Notes: a model not told the origin generated them from the letters alone. A stretch of 64,000 nt of DNA from Gammaproteobacteria bacterium (GCA_024235135.1 JACKMZ010000002.1:501901-565900), one strand, 5' to 3'; positions 8,570 to 17,152 are shown, counted from the stretch's first letter. Numbers and translations: made by a program.

Positions 8570-9166
8570 TCAGGCAGCCAGTTTGGCGGCGATGCGGGCT
8601 ACATGGGCGCCTTGGTATCGAGCCATCGCAAGTTCTCGGTCGCTGGGCCGACGGGAGCCGTCCGCGCCGGCAATGGTGCCCGCGCCGTAGGGCGAGCCAC
8701 CCTTCAACTCGGAAATATTCGCCAAATCCGGGCAGGCGTAGGGCAGACCGACGATGACCATGCCGTGGTGCGCCAAGGTATTCCAAAAGGACGTAATCGT
8801 GGTCTCGTTACCCCCGCCCGTGCCGGTCGAAGTGAACACGCTGCCCACCTTGCCGACCAGAGCGCCTTTCGCCCACAGCCCGCCGGTCTGATCCAGGAAG
8901 TTGCGCATCTGGGATGTCATATTGCCAAAGCGGGTCGGTGTGCCGAACAGGATGGCATCATACTCGCTCAACTCGCTGGGCGTCGCCACCGGGGCCGTCT
9001 GATCCACCTTGAAACCGGATTTCTGGGCGATTTCCGCGGGAACCAGTTCCGGCACGCGTTTAACGGTGACATCGGCGCCAGCTTCCCTGGCCCCCGCCGC
9101 GACCGCCTCGGCCAACGTTTCGATGTGACCGTAGCTCGAATAATAGAGAACTAAACACTTTGCCAT
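8570..9166 (-). CDS. wrbA: NAD(P)H:quinone oxidoreductase, WrbA family
   Basis: A 198-residue flavodoxin-like enzyme that reduces quinones by two electrons using NAD(P)H and FMN. The FMN phosphate-binding loop is at the N-terminus (LYYSSYGHIETLAEAV). The family motifs GTPTRFGNMTSQMRNFLDQTG and STGTGGGNETT follow, and the C-terminal SPYGAGTIAG segment is typical of WrbA. Length matches the family (about 198). The ATG at 9166 is preceded by AAGAGGT. It is likely transcribed with the MFS gene directly downstream. A 238-nt gap on the other side holds no recognisable gene. Confidence 0.95.
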   Translation of the reverse strand: MAKCLVLYYSSYGHIETLAEAVAAGAREAGADVTVKRVPELVPAEIAQKSGFKVDQTAPVATPSELSEYDAILFGTPTRFGNMTSQMRNFLDQTGGLWAKGALVGKVGSVFTSTGTGGGNETTITSFWNTLAHHGMVIVGLPYACPDLANISELKGGSPYGAGTIAGADGSRRPSDRELAMARYQGAHVARIAAKLAA

Positions 9167-9404
9167 GGCGATTTACCTCTTGTGGGTTGGTCGGTTGGTC
9201 GGTTCGATACGACACCGGCTCGCGACACCGCTGCCGTTCATCGGTTTGTCAGGGATTAAGGTTTAAGTTGGATGATGGCGCGCCATTCAACGGGTGAACC
9301 GGTGCGGCCGGTTCACCTCGTTGTGCCTTCCACCGGGTCAGGCCGCTACAGGCCATGGGGCGGAACGATCCGCTGTCGCAGTTTTGCCGCTCGTTCGACG
9401 GGGT

Positions 9405-10103
9405 TTAGGGCAGATCGAACAACAGCACCTCGGCGTCGGCCAATCCTTCGATACGCACTTGGGGTTCATTGGCGACCCAGGCGCCGTCGCCGGTCTTGAG
9501 CGTTTGCCCGTTGATGCTGACCGTGCCGCGCGCGACCTGCACATAGGCTTGGCGACCCATCGCCAAGGCGTAGTCGGCCGCTTCTCCGCTTTCCAGCACA
9601 ACGCTCGACAACGAGGCATCCTGGTGAGCGGTCAGGGAACCGTCCCGTCCATCGGGAGATGCCAACAGTTTAAACCGCCCACGTTTTTCCTCCGCCGAGA
9701 AAAACTTTTGCTCGTAACCCGGTCGTACGCCCGACCGGTTCGGTTGCAGCCAAATCTGTAATAGATGCAAGGGCTCCGTGGCCGACGGGTTGAATTCGCT
9801 GTGCAAAATGCCGGTTCCGGCGCTCATGCGCTGCACGTCGCCAGGCCGGATCACCGAGCCGTTACCCAGGCTGTCCTTGTGCTCCAGGGCTCCCGAGAGC
9901 ACGTAAGTGATAATCTCCATGTCACGGTGCCCGTGCGTGGGGAATCCGCCGCTGGGCGCGATGGTGTCGTCGTTGATGACACGTAGGTTGGAGATGCCCA
10001 TATGGCGGGGGTCGTAGTACTCGCCGAAGGAAAACGTGTGGTAGGTGTCCAACCAGTCATAGCGAACGTGACCGCGTTCTTCCGCGTTTCTGATGGTAAT
10101 CAT
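9405..10103 (-). CDS. Pirin family protein (YhhW-like bicupin)
   Basis: A 232-residue bicupin of the pirin family. The start is ATG 10103, directly behind GGAGGACC; an upstream in-frame start is less likely because it would skip this ribosome site. The N-terminal cupin carries the metal ligands: the HGH pair in GGFPTHGHRDMEI, the His of GTGILHSEF and the following Glu. The YhhW subgroup has quercetinase activity in vitro, and its physiological substrate is unclear. The gene is divergent from a LysR-type regulator, a common pairing in proteobacteria, and probably controlled by it. Confidence 0.92.
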   Translation of the reverse strand: MITIRNAEERGHVRYDWLDTYHTFSFGEYYDPRHMGISNLRVINDDTIAPSGGFPTHGHRDMEIITYVLSGALEHKDSLGNGSVIRPGDVQRMSAGTGILHSEFNPSATEPLHLLQIWLQPNRSGVRPGYEQKFFSAEEKRGRFKLLASPDGRDGSLTAHQDASLSSVVLESGEAADYALAMGRQAYVQVARGTVSINGQTLKTGDGAWVANEPQVRIEGLADAEVLLFDLP

Positions 10104-10143
10104 GCCGGTCCTCCAAAAAGTGGCGTTTGACGATGGCAATAAC

Positions 10144-10185
10144 TTAGCGTTTCACTAGGTCTTGATAAACACCTCAGAACGCTAA
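10144..10185. promoter_or_regulatory. Inverted repeat TTAGCGTT-N26-AACGCTAA between pirin and LysR genes
   Basis: The divergent pirin/LysR intergenic region contains a perfect 8-bp inverted repeat: TTAGCGTT at 10144-10151 and AACGCTAA at 10178-10185. The arm centres are 34 bp apart. LysR-type regulators commonly bind paired sites of this kind between themselves and a divergent target gene, so this is a candidate operator. The spacing is an observation; the binding is inferred. Confidence 0.45.
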
Positions 10186-10214
10186 ACACTATTGCGTAAT
10201 TTGAAATAATCGGG

Positions 10215-11132
10215 GTGGCCGTGGAGGATTTGGAGATTTTCGTGAATGTAGTGGAGGCGGATGGCTTTACCGCCGCTGCGGCTCTGATGAACATGACGGT
10301 GACGGCCACCAGCCGGCGTGTGAAGGCGCTGGAGGAACGTCTGGGCGTCCGGTTGCTGAATCGCACCACGCGGCGTATCAGTCTGACCGAGGCCGGGCAG
10401 ATTTATTTCGATCAGGTGCGGCGCATCCTCTCCGAGTTGCGCGATGCCGAGGAGCAACTCAGCCAATTATCCGGCTCGGCGCGCGGGACGCTGCGGGTTA
10501 CCGCGCCCATGACCTTTGGCGTGCGCCGCCTGGCACCGTGGATCGCGCGCTTCGCGGACGCCCATCCGCAACTGCAGGTGCAGTTGCATCTTGACGATCA
10601 AACCATCGATATTGTGGGCCAGGGCTTGGATATGGCGCTACGGATCGGTTATCCACGGGATTCCAGTTTGATCGCCCGTCCTATTCTGCCGGTTGCCCGC
10701 TATGTCTGCGCCGCTCCCGCTTATCTGCAAAAATGGGGCGCTCCCCAAACGCCCCTGGATTTGTTGCGGCATTCCTGCCTGCACTACGACAATCTCAGCG
10801 TGCGCGAGGAATGGACGCTAAACGGTCCCGACGGACCCGAAGCGGTGGAAGTGCAGGGCCGATTGTGCAGCAATAACGGCGAGGTGTTGTGTGAAGCGGC
10901 TGTCCAGGGTTTGGGGATCGTTCTGCTGCCCGATTTCATGGTCGAACAGGCCCTGGCCGAGAACCGATTGCAACGCATTCTGGAAGGTTTCGAGCCCCCG
11001 CCCTTCACCTTGTACGCGCTGTATCCCTCACGTCATTTCGTCCCGACCAAGATCCGCTTGTTGCTGGATTTTCTCATTCTCGCGGCCGGCCAAGGGGCGA
11101 TCGGTCGGCATTTCTCGGGTAACCCACCGTGA
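10215..11132 (+). CDS. LysR-family transcriptional regulator
   Basis: A 305-residue LysR-type regulator. The N-terminal winged helix-turn-helix (about residues 3-62) has the family pattern FVNVVEADGFTAAAALMNMT...RRVKALEERLGVRLLNRTTRRISLTEAG. The effector-binding domain follows from about residue 90 (GTLRVTAPMTFG) to the end. The start is GTG 10215, with a second GTG two codons later also possible; the ribosome site is weak. It is divergent from the pirin gene and closest to the CrgA/DsdC-like group that senses electrophiles or aromatic compounds. The effector is unknown. Confidence 0.93.
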   Translation: MAVEDLEIFVNVVEADGFTAAAALMNMTVTATSRRVKALEERLGVRLLNRTTRRISLTEAGQIYFDQVRRILSELRDAEEQLSQLSGSARGTLRVTAPMTFGVRRLAPWIARFADAHPQLQVQLHLDDQTIDIVGQGLDMALRIGYPRDSSLIARPILPVARYVCAAPAYLQKWGAPQTPLDLLRHSCLHYDNLSVREEWTLNGPDGPEAVEVQGRLCSNNGEVLCEAAVQGLGIVLLPDFMVEQALAENRLQRILEGFEPPPFTLYALYPSRHFVPTKIRLLLDFLILAAGQGAIGRHFSGNPP

Positions 11133-11151
11133 TTGCAAGCGCGCGACCTTC

Positions 11152-11364
11152 ATGAAGTGGCTCACTTTGGTCGCGGCGCTTAGCGATGGCAAACCGCTGG
11201 ACGCCTTGTCGCCGAATGGAGAAGGCGTCGCCGATTTACAACTGGGCGACGGCTGCGGACTGGAGCCGGACCGTTGGCGGCGGCTGGGCGATGGCGCGGA
11301 ACTGGAGGTGGAGGGCTTGGGCGTGTTGCGCAATCGGGTCGTGCACCCCGGCGGCCCGGTCTAA
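11152..11364 (+). pseudogene. Short reading frame resembling the C-terminus of a fumarylacetoacetate hydrolase-family protein
   Basis: A 70-residue open frame just after the LysR gene. Its end (LGDGAELEVEGLGVLRNRVV) resembles the last strand of FAH-family hydrolases, where a GD-[VA]-E-[VL]-E-[VI]-x-G-[IL]-G-x-L-R-N pattern is typical. The N-terminal two thirds of that family is absent. It may be a remnant of a FAH gene that once followed the regulator, or chance similarity. Its TAA overlaps the TAG of comM on the other strand. Confidence 0.3.
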
Positions 11365-12878
11365 CGGTGCGTTCCTCCCTGCCCGCGATCCAGGGCCCGG
11401 TAGCTGATGGCTTCCGTCAAATGCGCGGTCAGAATCGAATCGCTGTCCGCCAGATCGGCGATAGTTCGTGCTACCTTGAGAATCCGGTGATAGGCGCGGG
11501 GCGACAGTCCCAAGTGTTCCAGGGCTTTTTCCAACAGCCCATGGTCGCTGTCGCTGAGCGCGCAGTGACGGGTGATCTCTTTGGGCGTCATGGCGTTGTT
11601 GGCCTTGCCTTGACGCCGTTGTTGTCGAACGCGGGCGAGGCTGACGCGTTCCCCGACAAGCTGGCTGGATTCCTCGGAGGTTTCGCCGCGCAACAGACGA
11701 TGGGGTAAGCGCGGTACTTCGATCTGCATATCGACGCGGTCCAGTAATGGGCCGGAGACCCGCGCCCGATAACGGCGGACTTGTTCAGTGGTGCAGGCGC
11801 AGGCCCGTTCCGAATCGCCCAGATAACCACAGGGACAGGGATTCATCGCCGCCACCAGTTGGAATCGGGCCGGGAAATCGGCCTGGCGGGCCGCTCGGGA
11901 AATCGTGATGCGTCCCGACTCCAGAGGCTCGCGCAGCACTTCCAGAACCCGCCGATCGAACTCGGGCAGTTCGTCCAGGAACAGCACGCCATTGTGGGCC
12001 AGGGAGATTTCGCCGGGACGCGGTTGGCTGCCGCCGCCGACCAGAGCGACTCCCGAGGCCGTGTGATGCGGTGCGCGAAACGGCCGAACGCCCCATTGTT
12101 GGAGATCCAGTCCCGGGTTACTGACCGACGCGACGGCGGCGGTCTCGATCGCTTCGGCCTCGTCCATGGGCGGCAGGATGCCCGGCAAGCGACTGGCCAG
12201 CATGGTTTTGCCGGTACCCGGTGGGCCGATCAGCAACAGGTTATGGCCGCCGGCGGCGGCGATTTCCAACGCCCGTTTGGCATGATGCTGGCCCCGCACC
12301 TCGCTCAAATCCGGAACCGAGGCGCGTTGCCCACGCGGTATCCGGCTGACGTGGGCTTGGAGTTCGGGCGAGCCGCGCAAGTGAGCGCACACGTCCAGCA
12401 GATGCGCGGCGGCATGGACCTTCAATTCGCCGACCAGGGTGGCTTCGTCGGCATTGGCCTGCGGCGTCAACAGCGCACGGCCTGCCTCGCGACAGGCCAG
12501 AGCCGCCGGCAGCACACCGCGTATGCCGCGCAGTTCGCCGCCGAGCGCCAGTTCACCGAGAAATTCATGACGGGTCAGATGAGTATTGGGGATCTGCCCG
12601 GAGGCCGCGAGTATGCCTAGAGCGATGGGTAGATCGAAGCGCCCGCCTTCCTTGGGCAGATCCGCGGGCGCCAGGTTGATGGTGATGCGGCGGGAGGGAA
12701 ATTCGAAGCGGCTGTTGATGAGGGCGCCGCGGACCCGGTCCTTGCTTTCCTTGACCGCCGCTTCCGGCAGACCGACGATGGACAGACTGGGGAGTCCGTT
12801 GGATAAATGCACCTCGACGCTGACCAGAGGTGCGTCGATACCGGCTTGAGCGCGGCTGAAAACTAACGCCAGCGACAT
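11361..12878 (-). CDS. comM: YifB/ComM family Mg-chelatase-like AAA+ ATPase
   Basis: A 505-residue AAA+ protein of the ComM (YifB) family. In naturally transformable bacteria ComM is a hexameric branch-migration helicase that helps integrate incoming single-stranded DNA; many non-competent species also carry it. The N-terminal ChlI-like domain (residues 1-165) starts with SLALVFSRAQAGIDAPLVSVEVHL in family fashion. Walker A is GPPGTGKT (about residues 218-225) and Walker B is GVLFLDELPEF. The conserved AMNPCPCGYLGD Cys cluster and a C-terminal Mg_chelatase_C domain follow. Length is normal. It faces ubiK with a 139-nt gap and is transcribed in the same direction. Confidence 0.96.
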   Translation of the reverse strand: MSLALVFSRAQAGIDAPLVSVEVHLSNGLPSLSIVGLPEAAVKESKDRVRGALINSRFEFPSRRITINLAPADLPKEGGRFDLPIALGILAASGQIPNTHLTRHEFLGELALGGELRGIRGVLPAALACREAGRALLTPQANADEATLVGELKVHAAAHLLDVCAHLRGSPELQAHVSRIPRGQRASVPDLSEVRGQHHAKRALEIAAAGGHNLLLIGPPGTGKTMLASRLPGILPPMDEAEAIETAAVASVSNPGLDLQQWGVRPFRAPHHTASGVALVGGGSQPRPGEISLAHNGVLFLDELPEFDRRVLEVLREPLESGRITISRAARQADFPARFQLVAAMNPCPCGYLGDSERACACTTEQVRRYRARVSGPLLDRVDMQIEVPRLPHRLLRGETSEESSQLVGERVSLARVRQQRRQGKANNAMTPKEITRHCALSDSDHGLLEKALEHLGLSPRAYHRILKVARTIADLADSDSILTAHLTEAISYRALDRGQGGTHR

Positions 12879-13017
12879 GAGGATCGTCTCGAAACTACCG
12901 ACTATCTGATTCAGTGCGGAGCATACCCGCGAGTTTCTGCTCCATTTTGGACGGTGGCCGACGGCTCACGGTCCGGTTGATCCACGCCATCCGGCGTGGG
13001 CGTAAGCTGTGGGCCGC

Positions 13018-13308
13018 TCAGGCCTCGTCCTTGGGCGGCGCGGGCTTGGCCGTACGCCGCCGCGGTTGAGCCTTTTCCTCCAAGGCCGCGACCTGTTGTT
13101 CCAGGGCCTCCAATTTGGCGCGAGTACGTGCCAGCACCGCTTGCTGCACATCGAATTCCTCACGCGTCACCAGATCCATTTTAGCGAACGCCGTTTGCAG
13201 TACAGCATGGAAATTCTTTTCCAGGTCGGCTTGCATCTGGCGGAAGCCCGCTGGAACCAGTTCAGCGAAGCGTTTCGATAAATCGTCGATGATCTTGGGA
13301 TCAATCAT
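13018..13308 (-). CDS. ubiK: Ubiquinone biosynthesis accessory factor UbiK (BMFP domain)
   Basis: A 96-residue protein with a BMFP domain. The N-terminus is MIDPKIIDDLSKRFAELVP, then a membrane-fusogenic amphipathic segment and a coiled coil (about residues 50-80, REEFDVQQAVLARTRAKLEALEQQ). The tail is basic and Pro/Lys-rich. UbiK binds UbiJ and supports aerobic ubiquinone synthesis in the soluble Ubi complex of gammaproteobacteria. Its position beside comM is seen in several of them. The start ATG 13308 fits the family. Confidence 0.93.
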   Translation of the reverse strand: MIDPKIIDDLSKRFAELVPAGFRQMQADLEKNFHAVLQTAFAKMDLVTREEFDVQQAVLARTRAKLEALEQQVAALEEKAQPRRRTAKPAPPKDEA

Positions 13309-13392
13309 GCGGTGGACTCCTCATGGGGCATTGGCTTTGTGTTGGCAAACCAGTTTAGCGGGGTTTTGCCAAGGCCAGCAAAACTTGTTTTC

Positions 13393-13440
13393 TGCACTAA
13401 ATTGGTGCCTGCCGTTTTTTGGTGCGCCAAGTCTGGTGCT
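13393..13440 (+). promoter_or_regulatory. NtrC-type enhancer sites upstream of glnK-amtB
   Basis: 13393-13409 reads TGCACTAAATTGGTGCC, matching the enterobacterial NtrC consensus TGCACY-N5-GGTGCA at all fixed positions but the last. A second, weaker dyad (TGCGCCAAGTCTGGTGCT, 1 bp longer) lies at 13423-13440. The centres are about 30 bp apart, near three helical turns. They sit roughly 100-130 bp before the predicted transcription start of the sigma-54 promoter at 13505, the usual geometry for NtrC enhancers. Confidence 0.75.
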
Positions 13441-13504
13441 TTTCTGAATCGGCCATCATTTCAACTTCTCGCAGCAGCGGTCTGTTTCAGCAGGCTTTTT
13501 TATA

Positions 13505-13519
13505 TGGCACGCGCCATGC
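13505..13519 (+). promoter_or_regulatory. Sigma-54 (-24/-12) promoter of the glnK-amtB cluster
   Basis: TGGCAC at 13505-13510, then GCGCC, then ATGC at 13516-13519. The invariant GG (13506-13507) and GC (13518-13519) are separated by exactly 10 bp, as sigma-54 holoenzyme requires. The consensus is TGGCAC-N5-TTGC, so one position differs. Transcription would start near 13530, about 125 nt before glnK. With the NtrC sites upstream this gives nitrogen-limitation control. The rest of the 345-nt gap between ubiK and glnK shows no gene. Confidence 0.8.
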
Positions 13520-13653
13520 TTGGGGTTTTCTGTCTCAATCCGGCGGTCGCGCGCGGATAAAGCAACAGATGGGAGTTCTTTGATGAACCCGATAGCCCAC
13601 AGTAACCCGGCCCTCGCCAGCGTGGGGGCCACATTCACGAGGAGCCGTTCGTC

Positions 13654-13992
13654 ATGAAGTTAATCACCGCGATTATCAAGCCTTTCAAGCTGGACGATGT
13701 GCGAGAGGCCCTGACCGAGGTCGGTGTCCAGGGTATCACGGTCACCGAGGTCAAGGGTTTCGGCCGGCAGAAAGGCCACACCGAGCTGTATCGGGGTGCG
13801 GAGTACGTGGTGGATTTTCTGCCCAAAGTCAAGGTCGAGGTGGGCGTTGACGACAGCCTGGCGGAACGAGTCATTGAGACCATGACCAAGGCAGCCAATA
13901 CCGGCAAGATCGGCGACGGGAAGGTGTTCGTGTCCGACATGGAACAGGCCATCCGTATCCGCACGGGAGAAACCGGACCGGAGGCGTTATAG
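13654..13992 (+). CDS. glnK: PII nitrogen-regulatory protein (first copy)
   Basis: A 112-residue PII trimer subunit that senses 2-oxoglutarate and ATP/ADP and is uridylylated when nitrogen is short. The T-loop carries the uridylylation Tyr in ELYRGAEYVVDFLPK (Y51), and the PII C-terminal signature TGKIGDGKVFV is present. It lies 27 nt before an ammonium transporter gene, so it is of GlnK type and likely blocks that channel when deuridylylated. A GAGGAG ribosome site precedes the ATG. It is the first gene downstream of the sigma-54 promoter. Confidence 0.96.
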   Translation: MKLITAIIKPFKLDDVREALTEVGVQGITVTEVKGFGRQKGHTELYRGAEYVVDFLPKVKVEVGVDDSLAERVIETMTKAANTGKIGDGKVFVSDMEQAIRIRTGETGPEAL

Positions 13993-14019
13993 CTCCACGC
14001 AAAATTAGAGAGGTGTAAG

Positions 14020-15273
14020 GTGGAACAGGTATTAGAACTGAAATACGCGCTGGATACGTTTTATTTGCTGATGACTGGCGCACTGGTGATGTGGATGGCG
14101 GCCGGCTTTGCCATGCTCGAAGCGGGTCTGGTGCGCGCGAAGAATACGGCGGAGATTCTGACCAAGAATATAGCGTTGTATTCGATCGCCTGCGTGATGT
14201 ATCTATTGGTGGGCTATCAGATCATGTACCCCGGTGAGGGGCTCAACGCCTATATCCCCAGCATCGGTTTCCTCGTCAGCGAAGGCAATACGCGGGAAAT
14301 GGTGCTGGCTGGCGGCGACAGCGCGCCCGTCTATGCCGATATGGCCGACTTTTTCTTCCAGGTCGTATTCGTGGCGACGGCCATGTCCATCGTCTCCGGT
14401 GCGGTGGCCGAGCGCATGCGGCTGTGGGCTTTTCTATTTTTCGCCGTGGTGATGACCGGCTTCATCTATCCGGTCCAAGGATATTGGAAATGGGGCGGTG
14501 GTTTCCTGGATCAATTGGGATTCCTCGATTATGCCGGTTCCGGAGTGGTCCATTTGTGCGGGGGTACGGCCGCGTTAGCGGGTGTACTGCTGCTCGGACC
14601 ACGCTTGGGTAAATACGGTAAGAATGGCGAAATCGTGCCGATTCCGGGCGCCAACCTGCCGCTCGCTACCCTGGGCACCTTCATTCTGTGGTTGGGCTGG
14701 TTCGGTTTCAATGGCGGTTCGCAGTTGGCGGTGTCGGATGTCGAGAACGCGAATGCGGTCGCCAAGGTATTTGTCAACACCAACGCGTCTGCGGCTGGCG
14801 GTCTGCTCGCAGCTACGGTGACGGCTCGGTTGTTGTTCGGCAAGGCCGATCTCACCATGATTCTGAACGGCGCCTTGGCCGGATTGGTGGCCATCACCGC
14901 CGAGCCGCTGACGCCCAGTCCGGGGTTGGCCACGCTGATCGGCGTCGCCGGTGGCGTATTGGTGGTGTTCGCCATCGTATTTCTGGACAAGATGCGCATC
15001 GACGATCCGGTCGGAGCGATTTCCGTGCATGGCGTCTGCGGCATCTGGGGCTTGCTAGCCGTTACCTTGTCCAATCCCACCGCCACATTGCTGGCTCAGG
15101 TGACGGGCCTGTTCAGCATCATGGTCTTCGTCTTCATCAGCAGCCTCATCGTCTGGACGATTCTGAAGTTCACTATCGGCCTGCGTGTCGATGAGGAGGA
15201 AGAAATCGAAGGCGTCGACCTCGGCGAATGCGGTGTCGAGGCTTATCCCGAATTCACAGGCAACCAGAGCTGA
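14020..15273 (+). CDS. amtB: Ammonium transporter, Amt family (first copy)
   Basis: A 417-residue Amt/Mep/Rh channel with about 11 transmembrane helices and no cleaved signal peptide. It starts at GTG 14020 behind AGAGAGGTG. The twin pore histidines lie in GVVHLCGGTAAL and AISVHGVCGIWG. The N-terminal Amt pattern GFAMLEAGLVRAKN is clear. The cytoplasmic tail is acidic (RVDEEEEIEGVDLGE), as in channels bound by GlnK. It is in one unit with the upstream PII gene. Sequence differs substantially from the second Amt in the cluster, so the two are not a recent duplication. Confidence 0.95.
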   Translation: MEQVLELKYALDTFYLLMTGALVMWMAAGFAMLEAGLVRAKNTAEILTKNIALYSIACVMYLLVGYQIMYPGEGLNAYIPSIGFLVSEGNTREMVLAGGDSAPVYADMADFFFQVVFVATAMSIVSGAVAERMRLWAFLFFAVVMTGFIYPVQGYWKWGGGFLDQLGFLDYAGSGVVHLCGGTAALAGVLLLGPRLGKYGKNGEIVPIPGANLPLATLGTFILWLGWFGFNGGSQLAVSDVENANAVAKVFVNTNASAAGGLLAATVTARLLFGKADLTMILNGALAGLVAITAEPLTPSPGLATLIGVAGGVLVVFAIVFLDKMRIDDPVGAISVHGVCGIWGLLAVTLSNPTATLLAQVTGLFSIMVFVFISSLIVWTILKFTIGLRVDEEEEIEGVDLGECGVEAYPEFTGNQS

Positions 15274-15398
15274 TCATTCGCGGTAAGCCAGAGAACCCTG
15301 TCCCCATTATGATGTTTTGGTACCCCGATCAGCCTCTCAAACTATCGGGACTTCACGGCTTTTTCAGCTAAAACAACAACTCAACGGAATCTCGTGCA

Positions 15399-16727
15399 AT
15401 GAAAATTTCTCGTTCGTGTTTTAGGATCTGGATGTCGGTGCTGCTGCTTTTTCCCGCACTGGCTCTGGCTCAGGATAAGCCGGAATTGAGTGCCGGCGAT
15501 ACCGCCTGGATGCTGACATCGACGGCTTTGGTGCTGTTCATGACCATCCCCGGCCTGTTCCTGTTCTACGCCGGTATGGTGCGCAGTAAGAATGTGTTGT
15601 CGGTGATGATGCAGTGTTTCGCGATCACATCGATGGTGACCGTCCTATGGACCCTTTACGGCTATAGCCTGGCTTTCGACACCACCGGCATGGAGGCGGG
15701 CGTAGTCAACCTGAGAACTTTTATCGGGGGATTCGGCAAGGCATTCTTGAGCGGCGTGACCGTGGACAGCCTGACCGGGACTATTCCTGAAACGGTGTTC
15801 ATGACCTTTCAGATGACCTTCGCCATCATCACCCCGGCCCTGATCGTCGGCGCTTTCGCCGAACGTATGAAGTTCTCCGCGATGATGTTGTTCATGGCGC
15901 TGTGGTTCACCGTCGTGTACGCGCCGATCGCGCATATGGTGTGGAGCGGCGATGGCGCTCTGTTGTGGGATTGGGGCGTGCTGGATTTCGCCGGCGGTAC
16001 GGTGGTGCACATCAACGCGGGTATTGCCGGGTTCGTGGCCTGCTTGGTCACCGGTAAGCGCAAGGGTTATCCCACCGTGCAGATGACGCCGCATAACCTG
16101 ACTTACACGATTATCGGCGCCTCCATGCTGTGGGTAGGCTGGTTCGGCTTCAATGCCGGCAGCGCGGTGGCGGCCAGCGGGACCGCCGGTATGGCTATGG
16201 CGGTGACCCAGATTGCGACAGCCACGGCGGCATTGGCCTGGATGTTCGCGGAATGGATGAGTCACGGCAAGCCCAGCGTGTTGGGCATCGCCTCGGGGGC
16301 TGTCGCTGGATTGGTGGCCATCACCCCGGCTTCCGGCACCGCGGGTCCTATGGGCGCTCTGCTGATCGGTGCGGCGTCCGGAATCATCTGTTTCCTGTGT
16401 GCGACCAAGCTCAAGCGTGCTATGGGTTACGACGACTCGCTGGATGTGTTCGGTGTGCATGCCGTCGGCGGTATCGTCGGCGCCATTCTGACCGGCCTGT
16501 GCGCCGATGCCAGTTTCGGTGGGGTGGGTTTGGCCGAAGGCATGTCCCTCGGCGGTCAATTGTGGGCACAGACCAAGGGCGTGTTGTTTACCGTCGTGTA
16601 TTCCGGAATCGTCAGCTTCATTCTGCTCAAGGTGGTGGATGTGATCGTCGGTTTGCGGGTCAGCGACGAGGACGAAACCCAGGGTCTGGATATTTCGCTG
16701 CACGACGAGCGTGGTTACAGCCTGTAG
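15399..16727 (+). CDS. amtB: Ammonium transporter, Amt family (second copy, with signal peptide)
   Basis: A 442-residue Amt channel. Unlike the first copy it begins with a cleavable signal peptide (MKISRSC...FPALALAQ), as in E. coli AmtB. Conserved features include GLFLFYAGMVRSKNVLS, the pore His residues in TVVHINAGIAG and VFGVHAVGGIVG, and the C-terminal RVSDEDETQGLDISLHDERGY tail that contacts GlnK. It lies 125 nt after the first amt gene, with no convincing terminator or separate sigma-54 site between, and is followed by a second PII gene. Confidence 0.96.
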   Translation: MKISRSCFRIWMSVLLLFPALALAQDKPELSAGDTAWMLTSTALVLFMTIPGLFLFYAGMVRSKNVLSVMMQCFAITSMVTVLWTLYGYSLAFDTTGMEAGVVNLRTFIGGFGKAFLSGVTVDSLTGTIPETVFMTFQMTFAIITPALIVGAFAERMKFSAMMLFMALWFTVVYAPIAHMVWSGDGALLWDWGVLDFAGGTVVHINAGIAGFVACLVTGKRKGYPTVQMTPHNLTYTIIGASMLWVGWFGFNAGSAVAASGTAGMAMAVTQIATATAALAWMFAEWMSHGKPSVLGIASGAVAGLVAITPASGTAGPMGALLIGAASGIICFLCATKLKRAMGYDDSLDVFGVHAVGGIVGAILTGLCADASFGGVGLAEGMSLGGQLWAQTKGVLFTVVYSGIVSFILLKVVDVIVGLRVSDEDETQGLDISLHDERGYSL

Positions 16728-16787
16728 GGTTTTACGCTATAGTCAGCGTTATTGGTTATTCAAAGCAAAGCACGGCAGGGTTCAATC

Positions 16788-17126
16788 ATGAAACTCATTA
16801 CCGCGATCATCAAACCGTTCAAACTTGACGATGTGAGGGAGGCCCTTTCCGCGGTTGGCGTGCAGGGCATCACAGTGACCGAGGTCAAGGGTTTCGGCAG
16901 GCAAAAAGGTCACACCGAACTGTATCGAGGTGCAGAATACGTCGTGGATTTCCTACCCAAGGTACGGATTGAAATCGGCGTGGATGACGCCATCGTCGAC
17001 CGGGTTATCGATGCTATCTGCAAAGCCGCCAATACCGGCAAGATCGGCGACGGCAAGATCTTCGTCTTCAATCTGGAGCAGTCTGTTCGTATCCGCACCG
17101 GCGAGACTGGCGCGGACGCCTTATAA
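16788..17126 (+). CDS. glnK: PII nitrogen-regulatory protein (second copy)
   Basis: A 112-residue PII protein, nearly the same as the first copy through the T-loop (GHTELYRGAEYVVDFLPK, Y51 retained) and differing mainly in the C-terminal third (VRIEIGVDDAIVDRVIDAICKAAN). The ATG at 16788 matches the family start; a longer upstream frame is rejected. It follows the second amt gene by 60 nt and is the last gene of the cluster before a strong terminator. The two PII copies could pair with different channels or serve different targets. Confidence 0.95.
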   Translation: MKLITAIIKPFKLDDVREALSAVGVQGITVTEVKGFGRQKGHTELYRGAEYVVDFLPKVRIEIGVDDAIVDRVIDAICKAANTGKIGDGKIFVFNLEQSVRIRTGETGADAL

Positions 17127-17152
17127 GCCCTGTTTCTCGGTTCCGTCCCTAC

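Noticed and set aside
7431..8786. 451-residue minus-strand frame over the MFS gene
   Set aside because: It is Arg/Gly-rich shadow sequence of the MFS gene in another frame.
9185..9205. GGTTGGTC repeated about 2.5 times upstream of wrbA
   Set aside because: Too short and too few copies to support a specific function; noted only as a local tandem repeat.
15274..15398. Sigma-54-like promoter before the second amt gene
   Set aside because: TGGTAC...AGC was examined, but the GG-GC spacing is off by one and the match is poor; the upstream promoter probably covers the cluster.
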